The notes under the pieces were generated by a model. It had not been told where the DNA came from, ran no database searches, and saw only the letters and a program-made list of their open reading frames with translations. A program made the translations under genes and the position numbers. DNA of 64,000 nt from Echinometra lucunter (lineage: Eukaryota > Echinodermata > Echinoidea > Camarodonta > Echinometridae): the NCBI GenBank assembly GCA_029962745.1, contig CM057153.1:39784779-39848778 (forward strand). The letters run 5' to 3'. Of the stretch, positions 22,874 to 45,404 are shown piece after piece; position 1 is the first letter of the stretch; each line of letters starts with the position of its first letter.

Positions 22874-25800
22874 GTGAATGCACTAGCTGATTTAGGTTTT
22901 AGTTGTAATTTGTAGCATTCTCCCTGTGTGTAGTTTATACTTAAAGTACCAGTTTTGTATATATTTTGTATTGTATATCTAGATGAAAGGTAAATTCTTT
23001 CTGCATTGATCAACTTCTTAGTATGCTCTTATTCATGCTCTGTCAAAAGGACACATATTTCAGTAGGTACTAACTTTGTAGACCTATCTAGAATTTGTAA
23101 AATGAGAAAACAAAAGTCTGAAATGATTATATTACACTGTCATTTAAAACTTTTTAGTAGCAAGTTCTACTGACATTTAAACAGTCCAAACGCTAACTAA
23201 TTTGGGTAAAAGTCAGTATTGTAGCAGTGATGAAAGAGAATTCCTTTACTTTGTGCTAACAGTAATTAGTGAAACACATATGTGAGTCTAATTTGTTGGT
23301 CATAGGTGGTTTGGCCAGATTTGTAGTTTAACACAGACCCTTGTACATGTTGTGGAATGTCTTCATTCTGCAAGAACCAAATTAATGTTTTGGGGGTTTT
23401 TTCATATAGTGAAAACAAAATGTTATCATTCAGTGAGAGAACTGGTTTATCCTCAGAAGGAATAAGTTACATGGAGGTTACTAGGAGCTTTTTTGTGGTA
23501 AAAAGTTAGAGTGAATCCTCACATTTGGTTCATCCCAACCATGTTAATAGTTGTTTGCTAGACCCACCACCGCCAAAATCTCTTATTCTTAGGTTCTTTA
23601 TGTTTATCCAGTGTTTATACACGCTGAATTAACTTGTCAGTGCTCATAAATCTCTTTGAATGAAGGATTTTCATAATCTATGCAAGGTCATAAAAACTGC
23701 AAATCAGTATAAACTAATTCCCACCCCCCCCCCCCCAAGGAAAAAAAAAGAAGATATATCCTAATGTGAACAATCTTCTTTGTAAGTACACTGTGTGACC
23801 TGGCCATTAATTTATATCGACTTCATCGGAGGAATGTACTTTGTACTAATTCATATACATGATATTATTTCAGTTATATCAATTTTATATTTCTTTCAAA
23901 TTTACCGGGGTATGTTTGAGCATATCAGAATCAAATATTCAATGTCGTGTCAACATTTGTATGTTTTCAAATGAAGGCTGAACAGGAAATATTAATTTTC
24001 TCCCTAAACTTTGATGTTTTTGATGTCCATTCCAGTAGATTCCAGTGAAATTTTACCTCAAAATTCAGGGAATGGTATTCTATTTCTAGACAAGCAGACT
24101 CTATATAATTCTGACATTTTTATTATCCTGGAAGTCAGTTGTTTAGACGAACTCAATTTTACCAGTAAACTATTTACTGCTACACTAAAAACTATGCTTT
24201 GAATACTTTTATTAGAAAGTGTTCTTCATTGGTGAAAACCTTGGTATTTTTTCTGCCATAATCATTTGGCAGATATGTTTTTCTTATGTTGTTGTGCAGC
24301 TTGGAAGGTTCTGCTTCAGTTTCATTCAATTCTGTTGCACTTTATTTTTTGTCATGATCAAAGCTCAAAAATTATTTTGATTCACTTCCCCCAAATTTAG
24401 TGGTGAATGAGTGAAATCTTATGAAATCTTATGAAATCCTGATCATGGTGAAACATCCACTTTTATCAGTCCATGTACAGGTATTTGTGATTTTTTGCAA
24501 TTATGAATATCTTTCAGTTTTTGTGATGAATTCTGCTGACACTTAACGGTAAAATGTCACATATATATTGAATGACTCTAGAATTATAATTGGCATTATA
24601 CAATCAGATAAGAAAAGTCCACCTTGATAACAACTTGCTTGTTATTGTAAGCATGAGAATGTATCAAATTCAGCAGAATTGATTAGTGATTAGAGATGAA
24701 AAATAGTCTCTTTCACCCTTTGTACTGAAATGTTAGTATTTTTTACATATATTTATAGCAAGCTGAGTAGAAAAGATTGTCTTTCTTTACATTTCAATTC
24801 TATATATTTTATGTCAATAGCTATTTGTTATTTTGATGTATAGATTTCATACAAAATCTCTCGATATTGCATATAAATGTAAAATATTATAGGGACATTT
24901 GGTGGTTCTTTTACGTGATGTAGAAGTGCCATACTAAGGTCATTGGTTTCCCAGTGAATGAGGTTAAGAGTTTGAATTTAAGTTCAGTCCATCAAAAGGT
25001 TGTTGAGTTTACAGTTTTCTCTCTCAACCCTAACAGGAAGGAATTGCGTGAATTCTTTGAGTAATGGTGCATATTTCAGCTTGGCTAAAACAAATAATAG
25101 GTGTAGCTGACTAGCTGTAAGAAAGAAATTCGCTTGTAAGGTCTGTTGAGTAGAGTTTCTAGAAAAATGATCTTTACCAAGGTGGATTTCATGATTGATA
25201 TTACTTGAATGCAATTATTTTGCTTTTTCTTTATCATCATACTCATATTGTGATGGATGGAGATTTTATGCTTTTGTAAAAGCAATTTTAGATGTAGTGC
25301 TTGATATATTTCTATTCAAGGAAAATAAAGGAAAGTTTTCTTTTTTCTACCTGTAAGAATATTGTGATATCATGAATAATTCATTTGTCTCCTTATGCAC
25401 ATCTTTTAATACTTCCATTTTTCATCATATTATGAAATTCTATGATTGTGGAGAAAAAAATGATGTGATGGATATGACAGTAATATCCAATACCTTGTGT
25501 ATTTTGAAGTGTTCCTCTACATGCACACATCCCTCCTATTGAAACTGGTATCATAACTCTGTATAAAAATGCACAACATATACTGGACATTAACTCTTTG
25601 CCTATTTTGGTTGACTAATGGAATACACAGCTAATTACCACAGTTAACTTTTATCACACCTGTGTCATTAAACATACAATCATAACAATGTGACAGTCCA
25701 CATTTTTACATTACAAGGTAAAGTGATCATTTTGATTTTGAATTGATGGGATGAAACCATCGTTTGGAATAAAAAGGCAATCAAGTTTTCGGGCGGTTTG

Positions 25801-27084
25801 ATGTGCATGGCTGCATAATAGATCATCATTGAATATTTATGGATTATTTTTCTTCATGAAATGTACATTGAATGCTCTTTGTGTGATAGTATGCAGCTCA
25901 GTCATTAGTCATGTCATTTTTCATGAAATGTACTATCCAATTTTCAAGACTTGAAATACCATATGCTGTGTAATGCATCAGCATCATATTCAGTGGATAG
26001 TGCGATTTGAGGATACAGACAAATCGTGAAAAGCCATTATCTTGAAATCAAGGTCCTGCCATGATCAAGATAAGACAGGTGAGAACAAACTGATATAAAT
26101 AATTTCAAAAGACCTTTGATCTAATAAAAAATTATCCATCCTCTTACTTTTATTAAACTCTGTAAATTCACAAAGCGTTTAATTATGGGGTTTTGTATCT
26201 GAATGGAATTTGTTGTTCATGGTCTACTACATGCTTATCTATTGATAAAGGGTACCCTTTCTTTTTTTCGAGTAGTTGGTGATCTCTAGTTGTGAGAGCC
26301 CCTTTTAAAAAAAAAGTTGGCATGTATACAAATGTGAAATATGAAGAAATAAATCAGTAGTATCTACCAGAACTCTTTACAAGGCCTTCATTTTAAGGAG
26401 GACAAGGAAATTGATTTCATCTTTGTGTGAGTGGAACATGCAATGGTATTATGTACCATGTCATGTGACATCTTGGCCTAGGCAACTAGTAGCTAGATTA
26501 ACTGAAATATTTCATGAGAAATCTATGTTCCAGTTTATCAAATCACAAGAAGTAAAGCTTTTATTTAGTGAAATTTTTTAATAAATTGTTTCTGGTCTCT
26601 TAGCCATGATGATTTTTCAAACAAATTTCCATGGTATCATTTTTTCTAATTTTTCCGCCATCATTGCTAATTTGCAGAATGATCAAGAGACACAGAGAAC
26701 ACCGGCAAGGTACAGCTTTGATGGATTGGTCTACATTGACAGTGACAAGGCTGGCAGTGGTTTGTGCCAGGTCTGGTTGGGTATATCCTCTCTGTGTAAC
26801 AGCCTTGGAAATACTGAAGACAACCTTATATGACTCCAAAAAACATACATGGGACTGTCCGAATACATCATGTCATGTCCCCCCCCCCCTTTCTCTGAGG
26901 TTGACGGTACCCCCTTTATTTAATAATTATTGGATATGCTACTGGAGATATCTGCCTTCCTATCTATCTATCTATCTATCTATTAACCCATCTAACTAGG
27001 AAGATCTGAAGACTTTATCAAGATGAATATTGTGACTTCAAATCAGAATATTCAAGAGTCTTTGTATCTTCCTATTGTGTCTAT
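22874..27084. other. AT-rich intergenic DNA
   Basis: No coding exon recognised on either strand. Simple sequence includes a C run near 23724-23737 and (TATC)n at 26961-26983. May include alternative GPD2 3' UTR. Confidence 0.5.
26961..26983. repeat. (TATC)n microsatellite
   Basis: Five to six perfect tetramers. Confidence 0.9.
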
Positions 27085-27381
27085 TACTGTATAAGCTGAA
27101 ATTTTCGCGGTGGTTTTATTTTCGTGAATTTCGCGAATCACTCACCTATCGCGAATTTAACAACACGTGAAAATATTCGCACGTAAATTTGCTTTTTACC
27201 TCTCAGCGCAATGTCATCGGCACATAGTACAGTTGTCATCTGCCGATATGGCTCATTCATGCACAAATAAGTTTACTGCAAGTCTTGCTCTTGCGCTCGC
27301 GAACTTAACAACTCGCGAAAATGTCTGTGAGCCTGTGATTCGCGGAAATATCTGTACGCGAAAATATTGCCGTATACAGTA
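27085..27381. mobile_element. MITE with TACTGTATA ends
   Basis: Left end TACTGTATAAGCTGAAATTT then TCGCG. The right end inverted reads TACTGTATACGGCAATATTT then TCGCG. The interior is rich in TTCGCGAA and CGCGAAAAT, sharply higher in CpG than its surroundings. About 297 bp, no ORF of note. Superfamily not assigned. Confidence 0.75.
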
Positions 27382-28581
27382 TGTGAATCTCTGTCACAGA
27401 GCTTCACATCCATTTGTCTCTCCATCTGTCACATATTCTCTTTTCTTTTTTGCAGAAGAAATTTGTATCAGCAATAATCCATTTTGCTTTATTTGTGATT
27501 TTCCAAACTTTCTGGCCCCCTTGTTACAAGAATTAAAGATGGATTCAAATCAATGTAACCTTCTTATGTATATCGTGACTCTGACCTGCATCTTAAGTTT
27601 CCATTGATTAGAATCGATTGCAACTTAAGGACACAGTTCTGGTGTCATCTAATCATCTTAATCCAGTGTTTCTGCTTCCTGTATGTGTTCATCTCAACTT
27701 CTTGTCCATCTGTCATATTTTTTTGTCTTCATTACACTCGATTCTTCACTCATCTTCATATTCTATCTCTCTCAGATGGGTTCTCTATGACTTGTGTGTT
27801 CATCTGTTATCTTTGCTTCTGCATTATTTTGTTCATGGCCAGAAGAGTTTCTACCTCCGTCTCTTGGGTTAATCTCTTATCTTGATTTCATCTATATTGG
27901 TAAAATAATATGTGCTTCAATCAAGGAAATCATAAATTATCTCGTACAGTTTCCTGGTTGCAGGGCTTATTTTAGAATGGGTAGATCATGTCTAAAATAT
28001 TTACATTCATGCATACAGGAATTTAAGAATACCTAGAGTAAAAGAAATTATTGGTAAAAAATTGAATCATAGAGTACAAGTATCTGCTACAAATAATGAG
28101 TAAAATCATTTAATGTTTCCAGTCTATATCTACCATTTATATTGTGCTTTGGAGATCTGTTCGGTCTCAAAAGTGTTTCTAATTTCCTAAGCTACCGGTA
28201 GATCAATATAAGATGTAATTTTTCTCTCTTTCCACTGAACAGGAATTATTGCTTCTACTATAATCTACAAAAACTGCATTCTAATCTCAAACTCTGTATG
28301 GACCAGCAATAAAGTTATACATTCTATAAGATTTTAAAGTAATGAGATTATTCAGGATAGTTTCACCAGAAATCTTCCTCTCTTGCTTGTCAAAAATTAA
28401 AAATCACACATATTAGGCTTGTTAAATGTGTTGGTTGTGATGTAACTCTAGCTGTCAAATTGATTACATACTCACATTACTTTTGCATGCAGTGGCCTAT
28501 CTTTGGATGATCCACTTGATTATGTGATATCTGAGTAATTCAGAACTTAACAGGGTATTTGTGTTGACTATTAATGTTGAA
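27382..28581. other. Intergenic, nothing recognised
   Basis: AT-rich. The ORFs of 80-93 codons around 27604-28036 lack any family signature. Confidence 0.45.
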
Positions 28582-28755
28582 CTGGGTCTTGTCTTATAAA
28601 GAGTTGCAATTGATATGGATCACCCGGAAGTCATCCAATCTGTCGACGGCTTGCAAACTCTCATATCTCTTTGGTACTGGGTAACTACTCATTTCAAGTA
28701 TTTCAGGTTACCATCAATATTACATTGATTGAAACTCTTTATAAGATAGGCCCAG
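28582..28755. mobile_element. Small MITE, ~174 bp
   Basis: Left CTGGGTCTTGTCTTATAAAG then AGTTGCAAT. The right end inverted reads CTGGGCCTATCTTATAAAGA then GTTTCAAT. Arms are about 28 bp and imperfect, with no coding content. Confidence 0.7.
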
Positions 28756-31604
28756 GTGTTTATATAATAATTAAGAAAAGATATTATGAATTATGTATTT
28801 ATTCACTAATATATATCATTTAGCTGGATATGAAAAAAGGCTTTTATGTAGGCCTTTATGAGGGAACAGGTAACATTCTGGAATGATATTTTGTTTTATC
28901 AAGTATTCTGGATAGCAATGAGTGGAGTCAAATTGTTATAAGTAAGCTAACATATTCTGAGTAATGCCTACGTAAATACATGTATGGTACACACATGCAT
29001 CCTTTTTGAGAAACAATCGATTTAATTTTTTTTTTTTTTTGGAAGGTCAGGGATGAACTTGGCATGTGGAAACCTATGTGCTGTGATTTTAGCTATATAT
29101 GTATTGTCTCAGTGTTTCTTTCTATAAGATTTCTATAAGTGAAAAGATGCACAATTCAAGTTCTTTGTATACATGTATGGTTTAAATGCATTTGGGGGAT
29201 AAGTTACAAATTGTGATAAAATATAGGAACTCTAGAAAATGAAATATTATATGGTGTTCTAACAATATTGCCAGAAATTAAGTGTTTTCAGCTGGAAGAA
29301 ATTATTTAATGGTGATATGTTTGATAAATAATTTATTAACAGAATAAAAATCTATTACTAATATATACTATGTGATAGGGGTTCCTGTGCGTTTGTTTGT
29401 GTTATATCTGCACCATGACAAAATCTATGTATTAACTTTAATTCTCAAGTGAAAATTCAACAGTTTACCACCTTCCCCTTCAAAAAAAAAAAAAAAGGAA
29501 GAGGGTAGTTGTATAAATGATGGAGTTCCAGTGTCCCTTTTGTAGCATGGAATACCCTGGATTGTTTAAATCGCTTCTTTTGCAAGAATCAATTTAGCAT
29601 CACTGTAATGCATTGCTCAATATCAGGGGAAATCAGTGTCAGATTAACTTCTTGCCAATTACATGCTAATCTCAAATAAATCTGAGATAATTTATAGATG
29701 CACTAAAAATGTGACAGTCACAGTAATTTTGAAAAACTATGTTATCAAATTGGGTATGAAATTTTTGAAGTTGCTTGGATACCTAGCTGCCCCCTTATTT
29801 GGGCAATTATATACCAAGAATTTCCTATCCATTTGGGGGAAATAACAATTTTCCATGATTTGAAAATTGCAGTTCTTGGCATAACAGCACCCAATTTACA
29901 ACATTTCCTCAACCTTGCCTTTATGGATGACAGGAAGCTAGGACATGACCCCTGTTTGGTCTGGCTCAGTCTGCCCAAATGAGAATTATGGTCGAGGAAT
30001 CAAATTACTGATCCTTGTTCTGTTTTTCAGAGCTCAAATCATTCAAAAACTGATTTCCATGTCACAGGCAACATCTACCTTTTACTAAAAAACTTCCGGT
30101 GAATAAAATTAAAATGATCTTACAGGGGAACTTTTGTAAAAGTGAAATCCTTGAACATAAATACCTTGTTGAATTAAGGCTCGTAAATATTAGAATAGAA
30201 AAAGTAATACCTGCACATCCCTTTCTTAATGAGAGGTTATACAAACTGTAACTGTGTTCTTTACAAGGTTCCATTGTACAAACTGGAAACATTTGAGTGG
30301 GGGAAAAAGAAAAGTATTAAGCTAACAAAAGAGAACACTATCCCAGTTTCAAACTAGCCCTAAAAAAACATTTATATAATCTACAAATTCACAACAAAAT
30401 TGAAGGCACATGAAAATTCTCACTATATATAAGACAACTAACATCTATTTTATTATTTTTCAAAATCCACTGACAAAATTCCATCATCAACATCACAACT
30501 ATGATAGACATAAAATAAGTTTTATCTATACCTACATAACTTGAATGCTAAACTTGAGGAATGTATGGATGGATCTATTATTAAATCATACACATATTAA
30601 CTGGATGTGAATTCTGCATTATTGATATCAACCAGTGGAAACTTTTATTCTTTGAGTGTATCAATACACAGCTAAAGATACACAAGAGAATTTAGTTGGT
30701 ACATGTATGTTGGAATTGAATATAGTTGCATTACCGGTACATGGACAGCATGGGAGGACAATGTTTGTCACTGTTTGACTTACCATTGTGGTATGCTGCT
30801 ATACAATTCATTTATCAGAGACTTTTCACATAGAGTTCCCCCCCCCCCCCCTCCAAAAAAAAAAAAAAAAAACAACTAAGATTTTGACTTGTTGGCTGAA
30901 TTGTGCAAAATTTCAAACTTAATCATTCATAAAAGCAAATATAATACTGTCTATTACATATTTTGCATATATGTTGTGATATACATGCACATGTACATCT
31001 AAACAGTCAACATATAGACATCAATATGATACACAGACTGAGGTTGAAACAAGTAAGTAACGGAGCTGGATTACAAGTAACTGATCACTAAATAGTGACA
31101 ATCCTTGCAGAATGAAATAAACTGTTACCAGCAGTAACTTTGGGGGCTAAATAAAGGGAAACACTACCTCTAATACCATATTGTTTTAAATAAACAAATT
31201 CACGAACAGTAGGATACGACTAAAAGGTCAGCAAAATAATGTTGAAGAAAAACATCAGATATTTCATTATAATATAGAAATTTATCAAAGTAGCATAATT
31301 TATTCTAAATCTAGGAATTATGAAATAATGAGATGCAATCCAGACTGCTCTTGATCATAGTGAGCAAGAAGTCTTTCACCAGGAAATGGAATAACAGGAA
31401 GTGAGCATCAGCCGTGATTTACTTGTCCATCTGCACTCATCATTGTACAATTATATTGTATTGCTGTTATCAAACATGATTCCAGAAGATTGGTTTAAAG
31501 AATTCTGTCCCTCAGTACATGCATTCCCCCTGCTTTACATAGTTCATTTGTTCCACTCCTAACCAAATAGCTTTTACACTCCATGAGATGTGGGAGAGTC
31601 CATT
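28756..31604. other. AT-rich intergenic, includes SEC61B 3' UTR
   Basis: No coding exon seen. A C run with an A run lies at 30838-30871. TTTATT at about 31299-31304 would be an AATAAA for the - strand SEC61B transcript, giving a 3' UTR of about 300 bp, but other candidates lie further away. Confidence 0.45.
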
Positions 31605-42271
<10,667 letters not shown>

Positions 42272-42274
<3 letters not shown>

Positions 42275-42390
42275 TATGAACGATGTAATTCACGGGACTC
42301 ACGGTCGCTTGGAAAAAGGAAATTGACACGTATAAATAAATTAGCCTATAATACTTTGCGGCAAGATGGCGCTATACCAGAACGTACAGA
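42272..42390. promoter_or_regulatory. Candidate divergent promoter (SEC61B / unknown transcript)
   Basis: The proposed SEC61B start exon reads left from 42274. An ATGGCG in a CAAG ATGG context reads right from 42366. The ~90 bp between contains CCGTGAGTCCC and a TATAAATAAA. Inferred only. Confidence 0.3.
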
Positions 42391-42768
42391 AAGTACAGAG
42401 TGGATTTTTAGATAAGAAAACGTATGTATTGTAAGCGTTACAAAGCAGCACCTTCACCTATTCTTTTAACTATATTGAAATCTTTGTTCAGATTGCAGAT
42501 TTTGCATTGTATGGTATTTTATATATGTATTTTGGTTTACAATGAATGAAATTAAGATTTCTCTCTTGATTTACTATGTATGTTTATTATGTAGAAAAAT
42601 ATTTTATTGTCTGAATTGTATTGTCGGAAAATCTGAATAAAGGCTAAAAAGCATTACAAAAAAAAAAAAAAAAATTATAAATCCACTCTGAGAAAGTACG
42701 GCGTGGATGCAACGAACTAGAACGTCTTTCTAGTTCTGTGCGTGGATGGAGCTAGCTAAACGTCTTTG
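42366..42768 (+). pseudogene. Short + strand reading frame interrupted by a hAT insertion
   Basis: ATG at 42366-42368 starts MALYQNVQKV. The 295-bp element at 42396-42690 plus its target duplication interrupts it and brings a stop 23 codons in. Without the insert the frame would run only 28 codons to a TAG. A donor-like GTATGT also follows within the insert. It could be a broken first exon, a small upstream ORF or chance. No function assigned. Confidence 0.2.
42396..42690. mobile_element. Non-autonomous hAT element with perfect 8-bp duplication
   Basis: Ends CAGAGTGGATTTTTA and, inverted, CAGAGTGGATTTATA. AGAAAGTA flanks both sides (42388-42395 and 42691-42698). It carries an internal AATAAA and A run near its right end. 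295 bp, no transposase. Confidence 0.9.
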
Positions 42769-43114
42769 GAACTAGCTAAAGCCACAGAAATAGAAGACGT
42801 GGCTAAAGCTAGCGCTATCACTGAATTACGACTGAATCCCCAGTTCAGTGTGCATGATTCATTTGTATTTTGCAGTCTGTCATTTGGGAAATATCTCAAA
42901 ATGTTAACTTTTCAGTTAAAAATTATGTAATATTCAAAATGAACCTAAATGAACAACAACAACAAAAATATGGGGGGTAATGTTTATTTGTGGAGGAGCC
43001 GAGTTTTAAAATGTAATTATTCAGCATTCAAGCATGCAGGGAGGTGCCCTCCCTGATAGAAGATGAACAAAGGGGATATAATATGTGGCTTCCTTATGCT
43101 TGATCCGAACAAAC

Positions 43115-43582
43115 CAGTGGCGGTGATTTTATGTCACGAGTGGGGTGGACGGAAACCCGGAAGGTCTCCGCCGAAAATCTGTTTCGAAAAGTGAGAGGGG
43201 GATTATTATGCGCGTGAGCGAAGCGAGTGAGCTAAAAATTATCACAGATTATAGTGAAAAGAAGCCTGATTTTGCCATCAAAATGCATTCTAGGCCTATA
43301 AAATATTTAAGTGGTTGGTGTAAAGTTGGTCAGCTGACTCAAAATAGAAAAATAATATATCAAGCTTTGAAAATCGAGGGGGGACGATCCCCCCAGAAAA
43401 AAAATCGATGGGGGACATGTCCCCGTCCCCCCCCCCCCCCCCCCCCCCTCGGGATAGCCTCCTATGATCCAAACTATCCTGATTCAATTTCTCAGTGAAA
43501 AAAAAAAAATCAAAATACTTCCACAGCATTCGGGGCAAACGCTGAAATTTCGCCCTGGGCCTTCCAACTTCTGACGCCAGTG
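43115..43582. mobile_element. Probable degraded hAT-like element
   Basis: Left end CCAGTGGCGGTGA. The right end inverted reads CACTGGCGTCAGAAG. The interior has GAGCGAAGCGAGTGAGC and a long C run, the same style as the element at 5937-6951. No reliable 8-bp duplication. Confidence 0.45.
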
Positions 43583-43836
43583 AAAAAAAAAGACTTGAAA
43601 TTTGAAAACTTTCTTTTGTTGGGTCATCAGATTAAACTTCCATTATATTGTTGTGTTGTTTGATTTTTGTTTAGGGGGTTTCTTTTTGCTTTTGCTTTTG
43701 CTTATTTTCGCCCCTTAAAAGTGGCGCCCGGAGCTCGTGCCCCCTTGCCCCTCCCCCCCCCCCCCATACACCATTGTTCATATATCCTTTTGATGACATT
43801 GTCTCAATTCGATTAATTAGAGTTGCAAAGTTAAAG

Positions 43837-43873
<37 letters not shown>

Positions 43874-44664
43874 ATATACGGTACCGCGGTCAGATGCGGG
43901 AATTCAGTCGGAGTTAGGAGGGGGGAAAAGGCTAATTCAGCTAGGCCTACCTTCAGTGCATTAGCATTTTTTATGCACAGGCCCGTACCTCCCAAAGAAA
44001 TGGCGAGACCGTGACGAATTAGTAATTTCACTGTCTCATTCTCTCCTTCGGACGGCAATTTGTTGTTTAACCTGTTATTTTGGTGATTCGTTGTTTTTTC
44101 TTTGTTTTTGTTTGTATTTAGTTTAATTTTGCTTGGTTTTTTTTTTGGGGGGGGGGGTGTTTTCTTTTGTATTTTGCTTGGGTTTTTGTGGGGGGTATTT
44201 TGTGTTTGTTTTGTTGGGGGGGTCATTTTTTTTTAAGGATTAGTCCTGTCATTTTTTCATTGACTAGTAGCCATACAGACAAAAGTTGATGCATGGGATA
44301 GTGTGAAATCTATTACTAGTACCTGACTTTGGAGTATGTATTGTGAGCTTGTATGGCTGATGAATTTGACTGCTATGTCAGGCTGACAGTGATTGGGGTA
44401 AACTATTTGGGGATAGTCGCGCTCCGGATCTCAGATTACTAATAGCACTGGCGTACTGGAGGGGGTTTCCAGGGGCGCTATCCCCTCGCCCATAAACACA
44501 TTAAGAAAATAAAAGAAAAAGAATTAAATGAATCACGGTGAAGTTGTGGTTTTTTTTTCAGTTAATGTTTGCGTGTACTCAACATTGTCACTGCATAGAA
44601 TTTTCCTGAATATCTTGTCTACTGAACCCTGTTTTATTCTGTTATCATTCATATTCCCAGGGAA

Positions 44665-44698
<34 letters not shown>

Positions 44699-44764
44699 TG
44701 CTTGTCAGCAGCTGCAGCTGGGCCCTCAATTTAGGGGGGGGGGGGTGGGGATATATCTTATGAT

Positions 44765-44912
44765 TGATTTATTGAATAATTCATTGACTGAAACAGCTGA
44801 ATGTTGATTGAATGCTTGATTGATTAATTGATTGACTGATACATTGTTGATTAGTTGATTGATACCTAAATGTTGATTGTCTAACTTACGGTATTGATTG
44901 ATTGACCGATAG
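44765..44912. repeat. Degenerate (TTGA)n array
   Basis: TTGATTGAT-type units with many substitutions over about 150 bp. Confidence 0.75.
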
Positions 44913-45404
44913 AATGCGATTGACTTCGGGTGTCAATGGGTGATACCAGTCCCAGTCCAATTTTGGAAATGCAGGTAGAATTCGGGATAAGGGAATGTGG
45001 TCGGGATATTTTGGAGAGGACTCATGCATAAAATTTTGATTTAATAAACCATAAAATTCACTCAGCAAACCTAAACTGATTGCAAACTGATCATGAATTT
45101 ATCACCCTCAATTTTGTAACCTCCAAAGGACTTATCTCTCACAAATTGGGAGGCGCAATTCCTGCGCAACCTAATTTTCATACCCTTTACAAAAGTGGGC
45201 AGTGCTCACCCAAGCATGAATTATTTTCAGCCTTTTTGGTCTCATGTGAAAGTTGAGTCCAGAGCTATCCATAAATATAAACCTTTTCCGCCAGAATCAC
45301 ATATTGTTTATTTGGCAGCCATTTCAAAAGTGTAAAGTTTTTTGGGGGGACACACGGTATAGTGCTTATTGTTTACCAAAATAGTTAAAGAAAATCAGTC
45401 GTAG

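Larger units (their letters stand above)
42699..45404. other. Intergenic with repeats, no gene recognised
   Basis: Contains hexamer-like GCTAGCTAAA units (42740-42810), a hAT-like candidate (43115-43582), poly-C (about 43428-43447), poly-T runs (43841-43868, 44669-44695), G-rich runs (44151-44160) and TTGA-rich sequence. The 117- and 119-codon frames here are built on these homopolymers. Confidence 0.5.

Noticed and set aside
43145..43498. 117-codon ORF with a poly-Pro run
   Set aside because: Spans a poly-C tract within a probable hAT remnant; no family resemblance.
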